Shown here: positions 1 through 11,644 of the stretch, one piece after another
How the letters are laid out: every line of letters starts with the position of its first letter
Position numbering within the stretch: position 1 is the stretch's first letter
Assembly (NCBI RefSeq): GCF_032854445.1
Contig: NW_027018231.1
Location: forward strand, 1 to 53,782
Length of the DNA stretch: 53,782 nucleotides
Direction: 5' to 3'
Source of the DNA: Liolophura sinensis
Taxonomy: Eukaryota > Mollusca > Polyplacophora > Chitonida > Chitonidae
Made by a program: the position numbers and the translations under genes
Notes under the pieces: generated by a model
What the model saw: the letters and a program-made list of their open reading frames with translations, nothing else
Database searches by the model: none
What the model was told of the DNA's origin: nothing

Positions 1-552
1 ATGCAAAAATGGAAAAACTGTTCCAGTGCTGCTGGTAAGAGGCTAATCCGACGTATTTTGTGAGGAGAAATCGAATGCTGCAAACCGCGTTGCTCTCCGA
101 CCAATACTTTTGGCTGTAGTGACAATTCAATGATCATTTATGTCATAATCACGTGCCCAGGAGAACGGCTCTTACTCCATGGAAACCAGGGAAATTTGCA
201 ATTTTTCAACAGCTGCCGATGCCTGGCTCAATTCCGCATCTTTTAGCACCTTACTGAAGTGGGTCAGTGTTCAGTTGTACTTTTTACAGCAGACTGTATC
301 AAGTACCTTGTGTTTTTTCACGTACAAATGGTGTGGTTTTTCTACACGTAGATAAAGACATTGAGGCTTGTCTTGCTCTTAGAAGTAAGGCAATTGCTGG
401 GTGAGTTAAATGGGCTTGCCCAAAGATTTCAGGTCTTCTGGGCTACCGAAGGGCACATAACTTATAGTCAAAAGTTGAATATAGTAATGACCAGTCGCGA
501 TTGTACAGAGTACAGTGTAGCCGATTTCAATTAACAAAAAGACCAGGCAAAA
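1..552 (+). repeat. Unit 1, close relative of unit 17, 3 bp long
   Basis: This unit is 552 bp. Two extra bases lie in CCCAGGAGAACGG near 158-165 (other units read CCCAGCAACGG), and one extra T lies in the T-run before CACGTAC near 313-318. It shares with unit 17 (8788) the rare ATGCAAAAATGG start, the TTTTAGCACC version and the TTGCTCTTAG version. Unit 1 therefore belongs to the same 16-unit register as the block that follows. The indels sit at the extreme left edge and could be assembly errors rather than real variants. Confidence 0.85.
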
Positions 553-2063
553 ACGCAAAAGTGGAAAAACTGTTCCAGTGTTGCTGGTAAGAGGCTAATC
601 CGACGTATTTTGTGACGAGAAATCGAATGGTGCAAACCGCGTTGCTCTCCGACCAATACTTTTGGCTGTAGTGACAATTGAATGATCATTTATGTCATAA
701 TCACGTGCCCAGCAACGGCTCTTACTCCATGGAAACCAGGGAAATTTGCAATTTTTCAACAGCTGCCGATACCTGGTTCAATTCCGCATCTTTTGGAACC
801 TTACTGAAGTGGGTCAGTGTTCAGTTGTACTTTTTACAGCAGACTGTATCAAGTACCTTGTGTTTTTTATGTACAAATGGTGTGGTTTTTCTACACGTAG
901 ATAAAGACTTTGAGATTGTCTTGGACTTAGAAGTAAGACAATTGCTGGGTGAGTTAAATGGGCTTGGGCCAAAGATTTCAGGGCTAATGGGTTAGCGAAG
1001 GGCACAAAACATATAGTCAAAAGTTGAATATAGTAATGACCAGTCGCGATGGTACAGAGTACAGTGTAGCCGAATTCAATTAACAAAAAGACCAGGCAAA
1101 AATGCAAAATTGGAAAAATTGTTCCAGTGCTGCTGGTAAGAGGCTAATGCGACGTATTTTGTGACGACAAATCGAATGGTGCAAACCGCGTTGCTCTCCG
1201 ACCAATACTTTTGCCTGTAGTGACAATTGAATGATCATTGATGTCATAATCACGTGCCCAGCAACGGCTCTTACTCCATGGAAACCAGGAAAATATGCAA
1301 TTTTTTAACAGCTGCCGATGCCTGGCCAAATTCCGCATCCTTTGGCACCTTATAAATGTGGGTCAGTGTTTAGTTGTACTTTTTACAGCAGACTGTATCA
1401 AGTACCTTGTGTTTTTTATGTACAAATGGTGTGGTTTTTCTACACGTAGATAAAGACTTTGAGATTGTCTTGGACTTAGAAGTAAGACAATTGCTGGGTG
1501 AGTTAAATGGGCTTGGCCCAAAGATTTCAGGTCTTCTGGGCTACCGAAGGGCACATAACTTATAGTCAAAAGTTGAATATAGTAATGACCAGTCGCGATG
1601 GTACATAGTACAGTGCAGCCGATTTCAATTAACAAAAAGACCAGGCAAAAATGCAAAATTGGAAAAATTGTTCCAGTGCTGCTGGTAAGAGGCTAATCCG
1701 ACGAATTTTGTGACGACAAATCGAATGGTGCAAACCGCGTTGCTCTCCGACCAATACTTTTGGCTGTAGCGACAATTGAATGATCATTTATGTCATAATC
1801 ACGTGCACAGCAACGGCTCTTACTCCATGGAAACCACGGATATTTGCAATTTTTCAACAGCTGCCGATACCTGGCTCAATTCCGCATCTTTTGGCACCTT
1901 ACTGAAGTGGGTCAGTGTTTAGTTGTACTTTTTACAGCAGACTGTATCAAGTACCTTGTGTTTTTCATGTACAAATGGTCTGGTTTTTCTACACGTAGAT
2001 AAAGACATTGAGATTGTCTTGCACTTAGAAGTAAGGCAATTGCTGGTTGAGTTAAATGGGCTT

Positions 2064-2091
2064 AGCCCAAAGATTTCAGGTCTTCTGGGCT
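2064..2091 (+). other. Conserved stem-loop within the monomer (unit 5 shown)
   Basis: AGCCCAAAGA (2064-2073) pairs with TCTTCTGGGCT (2081-2091) with one bulged C around a 7-nt loop. The arms are present in most units. Lineages with GGCCCA keep the stem through a G-T pair if transcribed, and lineages with GCCGAAAGA weaken it. An overlapping alternative, TGGGCT/AGCCCA around a single T, uses the same left arm, so the two folds exclude each other. Function is unknown; it may simply be a structured DNA element. Confidence 0.55.
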
Positions 2092-2247
2092 ACCGAAGGG
2101 CACATAACTTATAGTCAAAAGTTGAATATAGTAATGACCAGTCGCGATTGTACAGAGTACAGTGTAGCCGATTTCAATTAACAAAAAGACCAGGCAAAAA
2201 TGCAAAAGTGGAAAAACTGTTCCAGTGCTGCTGGTAAGAGGCCAATC

Positions 2248-2298
2248 CGACGTATTTTGTGACGAGAAATCGAATGGTGCAAACCGCGTTGCTCTCCG
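2248..2298 (+). other. CpG-dense patch of the monomer (unit 5 shown)
   Basis: Seven CpG dinucleotides fall in 51 bp (2248, 2251, 2263, 2271, 2285, 2287 and 2297) inside an otherwise AT-leaning monomer. The patch is present in nearly every unit. Occasional C to T losses (GCAAACTGCG in units 36, 87, 94 and 98; CCGATGTATT in 87 and 94) are few. I infer weak germline methylation or frequent homogenisation. Confidence 0.6.
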
Positions 2299-2860
2299 AC
2301 CAATACTTTTGGCTGTAGCGACAATTGAATGATCATTTATGTCATAATCACGTGCCCAGCAACGGCTCTTACTCCATGGAAACCAGGGATATTTGCAATT
2401 TTTTAACAGCTGCCGATGCCTGGCCCAATTCCGCATCTTTTGGCACCTTATAAATGTGGGTCAGTGTTTAGTTGTACTTTTTACAGCAGACTGTATCAAG
2501 TACCTTGTGTTTTTCACGTACAAATGGTGTGGTTTTTCTACACGTAGATAAAGACATTGAGATTGTCTTGGACTTAGAAGTAAGACAATTGCTGGGTGAG
2601 TTAAATGGGATGAGCCCAAAGATTTGACATCTTCTGGGCTACCGAAGGGCACATAACTTATAGTCAAAAGTTGAATATAGTAATGACCAGTCGCGATTGT
2701 ACAGAGTACAGTGTAGCCGATTTCAATTAACAAAAACACCAGGTAAAAATGCAAATGTGGAAAAACTGTTCCAGTGCTGCTGGTAAGAGGCTAATCCGAC
2801 GTATTTTGTGACGAGAAATCGAATGGTGCAAACCGCGTTGCTCTCCGACCAATACTTTTG

Positions 2861-5493
2861 GCTGTAGTGACAATTCAATGATCATTTATGTCATAATCAC
2901 GTGCCCAGCAACGGCTCTTACTCCATGGAAACCAGGGAAATTTGCAATTTTTCAACAGCTGCCGATACCTGGCTCAATTCCGCATCTTTTGGCACCTTAC
3001 TGAAGTGGGTCAGTGTTCAGTTGTACTTTTTACAGCAGACTGTATCAAGTACCTTGTGTTTTTCACGTACAAATGGTCTGGTTTTTCTACACGTAGATAA
3101 AGACATTGAGATTGTCTTGGACTTAGAAGTAAGACAATTGCTGGGTGAGTTAAATGGGCTTAGCCCAACGATTTCAGGTCTTCTGGGCTACCGAAGGGCA
3201 TATAATTTATAGTCAAAAGTTGAATATAGTAATGACCAGTCGCGATTGTACAGAGTACAGTGTAGCCGATTTCAATTAACAAAAAGACCAGGCAAAAAAG
3301 CAAAAGTGGAAAAACTGTTCCAGTGCTGCTGGTAAGAGGCTAATCCGACGTATTTTGTGACGAGAAATCGAATGGTGCAAACCGCGTTGCTCTCCGACCA
3401 ATACTTTTGGCTGTAGCGAAAATTCAATGATCATTTATGTCATAATCACGTGCCCAGGAACGGTTCTTACTCCATGGAAACCACGGATATTTGCAATTTT
3501 TCAACAGCTGCCGATGCCTGGCTCAATTCCGCATCTTTTGGCACCTTACTGAAGTGGGTCAGTGTTCAGTTGTACTTTTTACAGCAGACTGTATCAAGTA
3601 CCTTGTGTTTTTCACGTCCGAATGGTGTGGTTTTTCTACACGTAGATAAAGACATTGAGATTGTCTTGCACTTAGAAGTAAGGCAATTGCTGGGTGAGTT
3701 AAATGGGCTTAGCCGAAAGATTTTAGGTCTTCTGGGCTACCGAAGGGCACATAATTTATAGTCAAAAGTTGAATATAGTAATGACCAGTCGCGATTGTAC
3801 AGAGTACAGTGTAGCCGATTTCAATTAACAAAAAGACCAGGTAAAAATGCAAAAGTGGAAAAACTGTTCCAGTGCTGCTGGTAAGAGGCTAATCCGACGT
3901 ATTTTGTGACGAGAAATCGAATGGTGCAAACCGCGTTGCTCTCCGACCAATACTTTTGGCTGTAGCGAAAATTCAATGATCATTTATGTCATAATCACAT
4001 GCCCAGCAACGGCTCTTACTCCATGGAAACCAGGGATATTTGCAATTTTTCAACAGCTGCCGATGCCTGGCTCAATTCCGCATCTTTTGGCACCTTACTG
4101 AAGTGGGTCAGTGTTCAGTTGTACTTTTTACAGCAGACTGTATCAAGTACCTTGTGTTTTTTATGTACAAATGGTCTGGTTTTTCTACACGTAGATAAAG
4201 ACATTGAGATTGTCTTGGACTTAGAAGTAAGACAATTGCCGGGTGAGTTAAATGGGCTTAGCCCAACGATTTCAGGTCTTCTGGGCTACCGAAGGGCACA
4301 TAATTTATAGTCAAAAGTTGAATATAGTAATGACCAGTCGCGATTGTACAGAGTACAGTGTAGCCGATTTCAATTAACAAAAAGACCAGGCAAAAAAGCA
4401 AAAGTGGAAAAACTGTTCCAGTGCTGCTGGTAAGAGGCTAATCCGACGTATTTTGTGACGAGAAATCGAATGGTGCAAACCGCGTTGCTCTCCGACCAAT
4501 ACTTTTGGCTGTAGCGAAAATTCAATGATCATTTATGTCATAATCAGGTGCCCAGGAACGGTTCTTACTCCATGGAAACCACGGATATTTGCAATTTTTC
4601 AACAGCTGCCGATGCCTGGCTCAATTCCGCATCTTTTGGCACCTTACTGAAGTGGGTCAGTGTTCAGTTGTACTTTTTACAGCAGACTGTATCAAGTACC
4701 TTGTGTTTTTCACGTCCGAATGGTGTGGTTTTTCTACACGTAGATAAAGACATTGAGATTGTCTTGCACTTAGAAGTAAGGCAATTGCTGGGTGAGTTAA
4801 ATGGGCTTAGCCGAAAGATTTTAGGTCTTCTGGGCTACCGAAGGGCACATAATTTATAGTCAAAAGTTGAATATAGTAATGACCAGTCGCGATTGTACAG
4901 AGTACAGTGTAGCCGATTTCAATTAACAAAAAGACCAGGTAAAAATGCAAAAGTGGAAAAACTGTTCCAGTGCTGCTGGTAAGAGGCTAATGCGACGTAT
5001 TTTGTGAGGAGAAATCGAATGGTGCAAACCGCGTTGCTCTCCGACCAATACTTTTGGCTGTAGCGAAAATTCAATGATCATTTATGTCATAATCACATGC
5101 CCAGCAACGGCTCTTACTCCATGGAAACCAGGGATATTTGCAATTTTTCAACAGCTGCCGATGCCTGGCTCAATTCCGCATCTTTTGGCACCTTACTGAA
5201 GTGGGTCAGTGTTCAGTTGTACTTTTTACAGCAGACTGTATCAAGTACCTTGTGTTTTTCATGTACAAATGGTGTGGTTTTTCTACACGTAGATAAAGAC
5301 ATTGAGATTGTCTTGCACTTAGAAGTAAGGCAATTGCTGGGTGAGTTAAATGGGCTGAGCCGAAAGATTTCAGGTCTTCTGGGCTACCGAAGGGCACATA
5401 ACTTATAGTCAAAAGTTGAATATAGTAATGACCAGTCGCGATTGTACAGAGTACAGTGTAGCCGATTTCAATTAACAAAAAGACCAGGCAAAA
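2861..5493 (+). repeat. Units late 6 to 10, containing a two-unit duplication
   Basis: Units 7 (3298) and 9 (4396) are almost identical. Both start with AAGCAAAAGTGG and share CAGGAACGGTTC, CACGTCCGAATGG and GCCGAAAGATTTTAGG. The second half of unit 6 resembles that of unit 8 (CCCAACGATTTCAGG), and the first half of unit 8 resembles that of unit 10 (GTAGCGAAAATTC, CACATGCC). The repeated segment is about 1098 bp, exactly two units, with ends inside units. This stretch is about three units longer than the matching part of the second large copy (units 22-25). Confidence 0.85.
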
Positions 5494-6164
5494 ATGCAAA
5501 AGTGGAAAAACTGTTCCAGTGCTGCTGGTAAGAGGCTAATCCGACGTATTTTGCGGCGAGAAATCGAATGGTGCAAACCGCGTTGCTCTCCGACCAATAC
5601 TTTTGGCTGTAGTGACAATTCAATGATCATTTATGTCATAATCACGTGCCCAGCAACGGCTCTTACTCCATGGAAACCAGGGAAATTTGCAATTTTTCAA
5701 CAGCTGCCGATACCTGGCTCAATTCCGCATCTTTTGGCACCTTACTGAAGTGGGTCAGTGTTCAGTTGTACTTTTTACAGCAGACTGTATCAAGTACCTT
5801 GTGTTTTTCACGTACAAATGGTGTGGTTTTTCTACACGTAGATAAAGACATTGAGATTGTATTGCACTTAGAAGTAAGGCAATTGCTGGGTGAGTTAAAT
5901 GGGCTTGGCAAAAAGATTTGACGTCTTCTGGGCTACCGAAGGGCACATAACTTATAGTCAAAAGTTGAATATAGTAATGACCAGTCGCGATTGTACAGAG
6001 TACAGTGTAGCCGATTTCAATTAACAAAAAGATCAGGCAAAAATGCAAAAGTGGAAAAACTGTTCCAGTGCTACTGGTAAGAGACTAATCCGACGTATTT
6101 TGTGACGAGAAATCGAATGGTGCAAACCGCGTTGCTCTCCGACCAATACTTTTGGCTGTAGCGA
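5494..6164 (+). repeat. Units 11 and early 12, linking segment
   Basis: Unit 11 is a regular 549-bp monomer. Private markers are TTGCGGCGAG (others TTGTGACGAG) and CTTGGCAAAAAGATTTG. The start of unit 12 has CTACTGGTAAGAGAC. I see no counterpart for these markers in the second large copy, so this segment was either lost there or added here. Confidence 0.8.
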
Positions 6165-7800
6165 CAATTCAATGATCATTGATGTCATAATTATGTGCCC
6201 AGCAACGGCTCTTACTCCATGGAAACCAGGGATATTTGCAATTTTTCAACAGCTGCCGATGCCTGGCCCAATTCCGCATCATTTGGCACCTTATAAATGT
6301 GGGTCAGTGTTTAGTTGTACTTTTTACAGCAGACTGTATACAGTACCCTGTGTTTTTTATGTACAAATGGTCTGGTTTTTCTACACGTAGATAAAGACAT
6401 TGAGATTGTCTTGCACTTAGAAGTAAGGCAATTGCTGGGTGAGTTAAATGGGCTTAGCCCAAAGATTTGACGTCTTCTGGGCTACCGAAGGGCACATAAC
6501 TTATAGTCAAAAGTTGAATATAGTAATGACCAGTCGCGATTGTACATAATACAGTGTAGCCGATTTCAATTAACAAAAAGACCAGGCAAAAATGCAAAAG
6601 TGGAAAAACTGTTCCAGTGCTACTAGTAAGAGGCTAATCCGACGTATTTTGTGACGAGAAATCAAATGGTGCAATCCGCGTTGCTCTCCGACCAATACTT
6701 TTGGCTGTAGTGACAATTGAATGATCATTGATGTCATAATCACGTGCGTAGCAACGGCTCTTACTCCATGGAAACCACGGATATTTGCAATTTTTCAACA
6801 GCTGCCGATGCCTGGCTCAATTCCGCATCTTTTGGCACCTTACTGAAGTGGGTCAGTGTTCAGTTGTACTTTTTACAGCAGACTGTATCAAGTACCTTGT
6901 GTTTTTCATGTACAAATGGTGTGGTTTTTCTACACGTAGATAAAGACATTGAGATTGTCTTCGACTTAGAAGTAAGGCAATTGCTGGGTGAGTTAAATGG
7001 GCTTAGCCCAAAGATTTGACGTCTTCTGGGCTACCGAAGGGCACATAACTTATAGTCAAAAGTTGAATATAGTAATGACCAGTCGCGATGGTACATAGTA
7101 CAATGTAGCGGATTTCAATTAACAAAAAGACCAGGCAAAAATGCAAAATTGGAAAAATTGTTCCAGTGCTGCTGGTAAGAGGCTAATGCGACGTATTTTG
7201 TGACGACAAATCGAATGGTGCAAACCGCGTTGCTCTCCGACCAATACTTTTGCCTGTAGTGACAATTGAATGATCATTTATGTCATAATCACGTGCACAG
7301 CAACGGCTCTTACTCCATGGAAACCAGGAAAATATGCAATTTTTTAACAGCTGCCGATGCCTGGCCAAATTCCGCATCCTTTGGCACCTTGTAAATGTGG
7401 GTCAGTGTTTAGTTGTACTTTTTACAGCAGACTGTATCAAGTACCTTGTGTTTTTTATGTACAAATGGTGTGGTTTTTCTACACGTAGATAAAGACACTG
7501 AGATTGTCTTGGACTTAGAAGTAAGGCAATTGCTGTGTGAGTTAAATGGGCTTGGCCCAAAGATTTCAGGTCTTCTGGGCTACTGAAGGGCATATAACTT
7601 ATAGTCAAAAGTTGAATATAGTAATGACCAGTCGCGATTGTACAGAGTACAGTGTAGCCGATTTCAATTAACAAAAAGACAAGGTAAAAATGCAAAAGTG
7701 GAAAAACTGTTCCAGTGCTGCTGGTAAGAGGCTAATCCGACGTATTTTGTGACGAGAAATCGAATGGTGCAAACCGCGTTGCTCTCCGACCAATACTTTT
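6165..7800 (+). repeat. Higher-order block B, copy 1 (late unit 12 to early 15)
   Basis: It matches about 13302-14937 at an offset of 7137 bp (13 units). Shared rare markers are GATGTCATAATTATG and CTGTATACAG in unit 12, CTACTAGTAAGAGG, AAATCAAATGG and CGTGCGTAGC in unit 13, and AGACACTGAG plus CTGTGTGAG in unit 14. A partial third copy covers units 44-45 (about 23535-24632). Between copies 1 and 2, unit 13 and unit 26 differ in a compact patch (CCACGGATATT against CCAGGGAAATT, then TTTTTC against TTTGTC), which looks like conversion from another unit. Confidence 0.88.
6169..6182. other. Palindrome centred on TGATCA (unit 12 shown)
   Basis: TCAATGATCATTGA is a perfect 14-bp palindrome. Most units carry a shorter form, AATGATCATT (10 bp), because flanking bases vary between TTGAATG/TTCAATG and CATTTATG/CATTGATG. 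In most units an E-box-like CACGTG follows about 15 bp downstream (for example 702-707). It resembles a dimeric protein-binding site, but no binding factor can be assigned from sequence. Confidence 0.5.
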
Positions 7801-9336
7801 GGCTGTAGTGACAATTCAATGATCATTTATGTCATAATCACGTGCCCAGCAACGGCTCTTACTCCATGGAAACCAGGGAAATTTGCAATTTTTCAACAGC
7901 TGCCGATGCCTGGTTCAATTCCGCATCTTTTGGAACCTTACTGAAGTGGGTCAGTGTTCAGTTGTACTTTTTACAGCAGACTGTATCAAGTACCTTGTGT
8001 TTTTTATGTACAAATGGTGTGGTTTTTCTACACGTAGATAAAGACTTTGAGATTGTCTTGGACTTAGAAGTAAGACAATTGCTGGGTGAGTTAAATGGGC
8101 TTGGGCCAAAGATTTCAGGGCTTCTGGGTTAGCGAAGGGCACAAAACATATAGTCAAAAGTTGAATATAGTAATGACCAGTCGCGATGGTACAGAGTACA
8201 GTGTAGCCGATTTCAATTAACAAAAAGACCAGGCAAAAATGCAAAATTGGAAAAATTGTTCCAGTGCTGCTGGTAAGAGGCTAATCCGACGTATTTTGTG
8301 ACGACAAATCGAATGGTGCAAACCGCGTTGCTCTTCGACCAATACTTTTGCCTGTAGTGACAATTGAATGATCATTGATGTCATAATCACGTGCACAGCA
8401 ACGGCTCTTACTCCATGGAAACCAGGGAAACTTGCAATTTTTCAACAGCTGCCGATACCTGGCTCAATTCCGCATCTTTTGGCACCTTATTCATGTGGGT
8501 CTGTGGTCAGTTGTACTTTTTACAGCAGACTGTATCAAGTACCTTGTGTTTTTTATGTACAAATGGTCTGGTTTTTCTACACGTAGATAAAGACATTGAG
8601 ATTGTCTTGGACTTAGAAGTAAGACAATTGCTGGGTGAGTTAAATGGGCTTAGCCCAAAGATTTGACGTCTTCTGGGCTACCGAAAGGCACATAACTTTT
8701 AGTCATAAGTTGAATATAGTAATGACCAGTCGCCATTGTACAGAGTACAGTGTAGCCGATTTCAATTAACAAAAAGACAAGGTAAAAATGCAAAAATGGA
8801 AAAACTGTTCCAGTGCTGCTGGTAAGAGGCTAATCCGACGTATTTTGTGACCAGAAATCGAATGGTGCAAACCGCGTTGCTCTCCGACCAATACTTTTGG
8901 CTGTAGTGACAATTCAATGATCATTTATGTCATAATCACGTGCCCAGGAACGGCTCTTACTCCATGGAAACCAGGGAAATTTGCAATTTTTCAACAGCTG
9001 CCGATGCCTGGCTCAATTCCGCATCTTTTAGCACCTTACTGAAGTGGGTCAGTGTTCAGTTGTACTTTTTACAGCAGACTGTATCAAGTACCTTGTGTTT
9101 TTCACGTACAAATGGTGTGGTTTTTCTACACGTAGATAAAGACATTGAGCTTGTCTTGCTCTTAGAAGTAAGGCAATTGCTGGGTGAGTTAAATGGGCTT
9201 GGCCCAAAGATTTCAGGTCTTCTGGGCTACCGAAGGGCACATAACTTATAGTCAAAAGTTGAATATAGTAATGACCAGTCGCGATTGTACAGAGTACAGT
9301 GTAGCCGATTTCAATTAACAAAAAGACCAGGCAAAA
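7801..9336 (+). repeat. Units late 15 to 17, junction of the two large copies
   Basis: The second half of unit 15 resembles unit 2 and unit 18: TGGTTCAATTCC, TTTTGGAACC, GGGCCAAAG, and CACAAAACATATAG at the end. Unit 16 carries the GTGGGTCTGTGGTCAG version of the mid-unit site. Unit 17 resembles unit 1. The order (2-like, C-type, 1-like) brings the array back into register with the start of the window and so marks the end of the first 16-unit period. Confidence 0.8.
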
Positions 9337-11644
9337 ACGCAAAAGTGGAAAAACTGTTCCAGTGTTGCTGGTAAGAGGATAATCCGACGTATTTTGTGAC
9401 GAGAAATCGAATGGTGCAAACCGCGTTGCTCTCCGACCAATACTTTTGGCTGTAGTGACAATTGAATGATCATTTATGTCATAATCACGTGCCCAGCAAC
9501 GGATCTTACTCCATGGAAACCAGGGAAATTTGCAATTTTTCAACAGCTGCCGATACCTGGTTCAATTCCGCATCTTTTGGAACCTTACTGAAGTGGGTCA
9601 GTGTTCAGTTGTACTTTTTACAGCAGACTGTATCAAGTACCTTGTGTTTTTTATGTACAAATGGTGTGGTTTTTCTACACGTAGATAAAGACTTTGAGAT
9701 TGTCTTGGACTTAGAAGTAAGACAATTGCTGGGTGAGTTAAATGGGCTTGGGCCAAAGATTTCAGGGCTAATGGGTTAGCGAAGGGCACAAAACATATAG
9801 TCAAAAGTTGAATATAGTAATGACCAGTCGCGATGGTACAGAGTACAGTGTAGCCGATTTCAATTAACAAAAAGACCAGGCAAAAATGCAAAATTGGAAA
9901 AATTGTTCCAGTGCTGCTGGTAAGAGGCTAATCCGACGTATTTTGTGACGACAAATCGAATGGTGCAAACCGCGTTGCTCTCCGACCAATACTTTTGCCT
10001 GTAGTGACAATTGAATGATCATTGATGTCATAATCACGTGCCCAGCAACGGCTCTTACTCCATGGAAACCAGGAAAATATGCAATTTTTCAACAGCTGCC
10101 GATGCCTGGCCAAATTCCGCATCCTTTGGCACCTTATAAATGTGGGTCAGTGTTTAGTTGTACTTTTTACAGCAGACTGTATCAAGTACCTTGTGTTTTT
10201 TATGTACAAATGGTGTGGTTTTTCTACACGTAGATAAAGACTTTGAGATTGTCTTGCACTTAGAAGTAAGGCAATTGCTGGGTGAGTTAAATGGGCTTGG
10301 CCCAAAGATTTCAGGTCTTCTGGGCTACCGAAGGGCACATAACTTATAGTCAAAAGTTGAATATAGTAATGACCAGTCGCGATGGTACATAGTACAGTGC
10401 AGCCGATTTCAATTAACAAAAAGACCAGGCAAAAATGCAAAATTGGAAAAATTGTTCCAGTGCTGCTGGTAAGAGGCTAATCCGACGAATTTTGTGACGA
10501 CAAATCGAATGGTGCAAACCGCGTTGCTCTCCGACCAATACTTTTGGCTGTAGCGACAATTGAATGATCATTTATGTCATAATCACGTGCACAGCAACGG
10601 CTCTTACTCCATGGAAACCAGGGATATTTGCAATTTTTCAACAGCTGCCGATACCTGGCTCAATTCCGCATCTTTTGGCACCTTACTGAAGTGGGTCAGT
10701 GTTTAGTTGTACTTTTTACAGCAGACTGTATCAAGTACCTTGTGTTTTTCATGTACAAATGGTCTGGTTTTTCTACACGTAGATAAAGACATTGAGATTG
10801 TCTTGCACTTAGAAGTAAGGCAATTGCTGGTTGAGTTAAATGGGCTTAGCCCAAAGATTTCAGGTCTTCTGGGCTACCGAAGGGCACATAACTTATAGTC
10901 AAAAGTTGAATATAGTAATGACCAGTCGCGATTGTACAGAGTACAGTGTAGCCGATTTCAATTAACAAAAAGACCAGGCAAAAATGCAAAAGTGGAAAAA
11001 CTGTTCCAGTGCTGCTGGTAAGAGGCCAATCCGACGTATTTTGTGACGAGAAATCGAATGGTGCAAACCGCGTTGCTCTCCGACTAATACTTTTGGCTGT
11101 AGCGACAATTGAATGATCATTTATGTCATAATCACGTGCCCAGCAACGGCTCTTACTCCATGGAAACCAGGGATATTTGCAATTTTTTAACAGCTGCCGA
11201 TGCCTGGCCCAATTCCGCATCTTTTGGCACCTTATAAATGTGGGTCAGTGTTTAGTTGTACTTTTTACAGCAGACTGTATCAAGTACCTTGTGTTTTTCA
11301 CGTACAAATGGTGTGGTTTTTCTACACGTAGATAAAGACATTGAGATTGTCTTGGACTTAGAAGTAAGACAATTGCTGGGTGAGTTAAATGGGATGAGCC
11401 CAAAGATTTGACATCTTCTGGGCTACCGAAGGGCACATAACTTATAGTCAAAAGTTGAATATAGTAATGACCAGTCGCGATTGTACAGAGTACAGTGTAG
11501 CCGATTTCAATTAACAAAAACACCAGGTAAAAATGCAAATGTGGAAAAACTGTTCCAGTGCTGCTGGTAAGAGGCTAATCCGACGTATTTTGTGACGAGA
11601 AATCGAATGGTGCAAACCGCGTTGCTCTCCGACCAATACTTTTG
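9337..11644 (+). repeat. Higher-order block A, copy 2 (units 18 to early 22)
   Basis: This is the second copy of 553-2860. Differences I see are AGGATAATCC for AGGCTAATCC and ACGGATC for ACGGCTC in unit 18, a base near the unit 18 end, about four sites in unit 19 (including GCACTTAG...AAGGCAATT for GGACTTAG...AAGACAATT), CAGGGATATT for CACGGATATT in unit 20, and GACTAATAC for GACCAATAC in unit 21. Units 21-22 have a further, less similar copy at units 29-30 (offset 4391 bp). Confidence 0.9.

Larger units (their letters stand above)
553..2860 (+). repeat. Higher-order block A, copy 1 (units 2 to early 6)
   Basis: It matches 9337-11644 at a constant offset of 8784 bp (16 units). By eye I find about nine substitutions and no indels over units 2-5, far fewer than between adjacent units. 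Shared rare markers are ACGCAAAAGTGG at the start of unit 2, GGGTTAGCGAAGG at the end of unit 2, GTGCAGCC at the end of unit 3, GACGAATTTTG in unit 4, GGTTGAGTT and GGGATGAGC in unit 5/6, and CAAATGTGG at the start of unit 6. The match stops inside unit 6, about 110 bp in, where unit 22 switches to GTAGCG...AATAATCATTGATG. Confidence 0.9.

Noticed and set aside
678-995. Recurring plus-strand open frames of about 63-112 codons, as possible small proteins
   Set aside because: The frame is cut by a stop in the many units that read TGTTTAG instead of TGTTCAG, differs in start and end from unit to unit, and has frequent amino-acid changes. Its recurrence follows from the repeat, so the copies are not independent evidence.
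5206-5499. Recurring minus-strand open frame of about 97 codons with a hydrophobic start, as a possible membrane peptide
   Set aside because: It overlaps the plus-strand frame on the same bases, is truncated or shifted in many units, and has no recognisable domain.
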